From positions 1-34,921 of the forward strand of contig JAOTRV010000040.1 of the NCBI GenBank assembly GCA_030247575.1: DNA of 34,921 nucleotides. Reading direction: 5' to 3'. Below are positions 34,797 through 34,921 of the stretch, piece by piece; positions within the stretch are counted from its first letter, which is position 1, and each line of letters opens with the position of its first letter. The notes under the pieces were generated by a model. The model saw only the letters and a program-made list of their open reading frames with translations, had not been told where the DNA came from and did not search any database. The stretch comes from Sulfuritalea sp. GTDB lineage: Bacteria; Pseudomonadota; Gammaproteobacteria; Burkholderiales; Rhodocyclaceae. The position numbers and the translations under genes are program-made.

Positions 34797-34921
34797 TGTT
34801 GACGCTCACTGAAAATTGACCATTTAGACGCCGTTGTGCGCGTTGAAAATTGACCAGGGTAATTAACCTCCACTGCTCAACATTTGAGCAGGGTAGATGG
34901 GGCGATGATTACCATGAAAGA
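34797..34921 (+). mobile_element. Left end of an IS21-family insertion sequence (runs off the window)
   Basis: The end TGTTGACGCTCAC begins at 34797 and is followed by two direct copies of TGAAAATTGACCA (34810-34822 and 34844-34856, 34 bp apart). This is the multiple-terminal-repeat layout of IS21-family left ends, where the transposase binds. A perfect inverted repeat TGCTCAA-CAT-TTGAGCA (34874-34890) lies just before the first open frame, perhaps an operator. The element continues to the right of the window. Confidence 0.82.
34905..34921 (+). CDS. istA: Start of the IS21-family transposase IstA (partial)
   Basis: ATG 34905 opens a frame (M-I-T-M-K) with GATGGGG just upstream, about 110 bp inside the IS left end, where istA begins in this family. 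Only five codons are visible, so the call rests on position. Confidence 0.45.

Overview
The window looks like a chromosome segment of a GC-rich betaproteobacterium, most likely a member of the Rhodocyclales or a close relative. This rests on housekeeping gene order and protein motifs (mreB next to gatCAB, a YqjD/YqjE/YqjK-type cluster, UbiH-type hydroxylase, DsbC); no database search was possible.

Left part (1-7.5 kb): the 5' part of mreB (minus strand, cut by the window edge), gatC-gatA-gatB with overlapping starts and stops, a convergent secreted coiled-coil protein co-directional with pyrE, xth divergent from pyrE, then a three-gene membrane/stress cluster (YqjD/ElaB-like, YqjE-like, YqjK-like). 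Middle-left (7.5-11.5 kb): a lipoprotein, a class II Fic AMP-transferase behind a palindromic promoter, tRNA-Met(CAT) with its own promoter and terminator, a ubiquinone-type FAD hydroxylase and dsbC. The fic gene is bracketed by a 34-bp direct repeat that is a copy of the tRNA-Met terminator.

The core of the window (11.5-30.2 kb) is a formate/selenium region. A sensor kinase and NtrC-type regulator (minus strand) stand divergent to a membrane-bound formate dehydrogenase operon. Its catalytic subunit has selenocysteine at UGA codon 196, followed by a bacterial SECIS hairpin. Between them lie a good sigma-54 promoter and two copies of a GACA-N3-TGTC palindrome about three helical turns apart, so the system is probably regulated locally through sigma-54. 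fdhE follows. Downstream come a transglutaminase-like protein, a small exported thioredoxin-like protein interrupted by an in-frame UGA, an HPP-family membrane protein, and the complete selenocysteine toolkit selA-selB-selC. A GcvH-like protein, a DsrE-like protein, a zinc-ribbon protein and mobA (molybdopterin guanylylation, needed by the dehydrogenase) follow selC.

The most interesting item is the thioredoxin-like gene at 23080-23583. The UGA falls exactly on the first cysteine of the CxxC site (giving UGAC), the frame stays open for 105 further codons, and the RNA after the UGA can fold into a hairpin with the same bulged U and loop distance as the fdnG SECIS. It is a strong candidate selenoprotein that ordinary gene callers would split or miss. 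A second unusual item is a short dispersed repeat (core GAGTCGACGCTGGCG) found inside gatA and selA in the same reading frame, antisense in the regulator gene, right after fdhE, and in divergent form in selB.

Right part (30.3-34.9 kb): a FecR-domain protein, then a visibly AT-richer pair (LtaS-like membrane sulfatase and PmtA-like methyltransferase, overlapping) and the left end of an IS21-family insertion sequence running out of the window. This end looks like accessory DNA.
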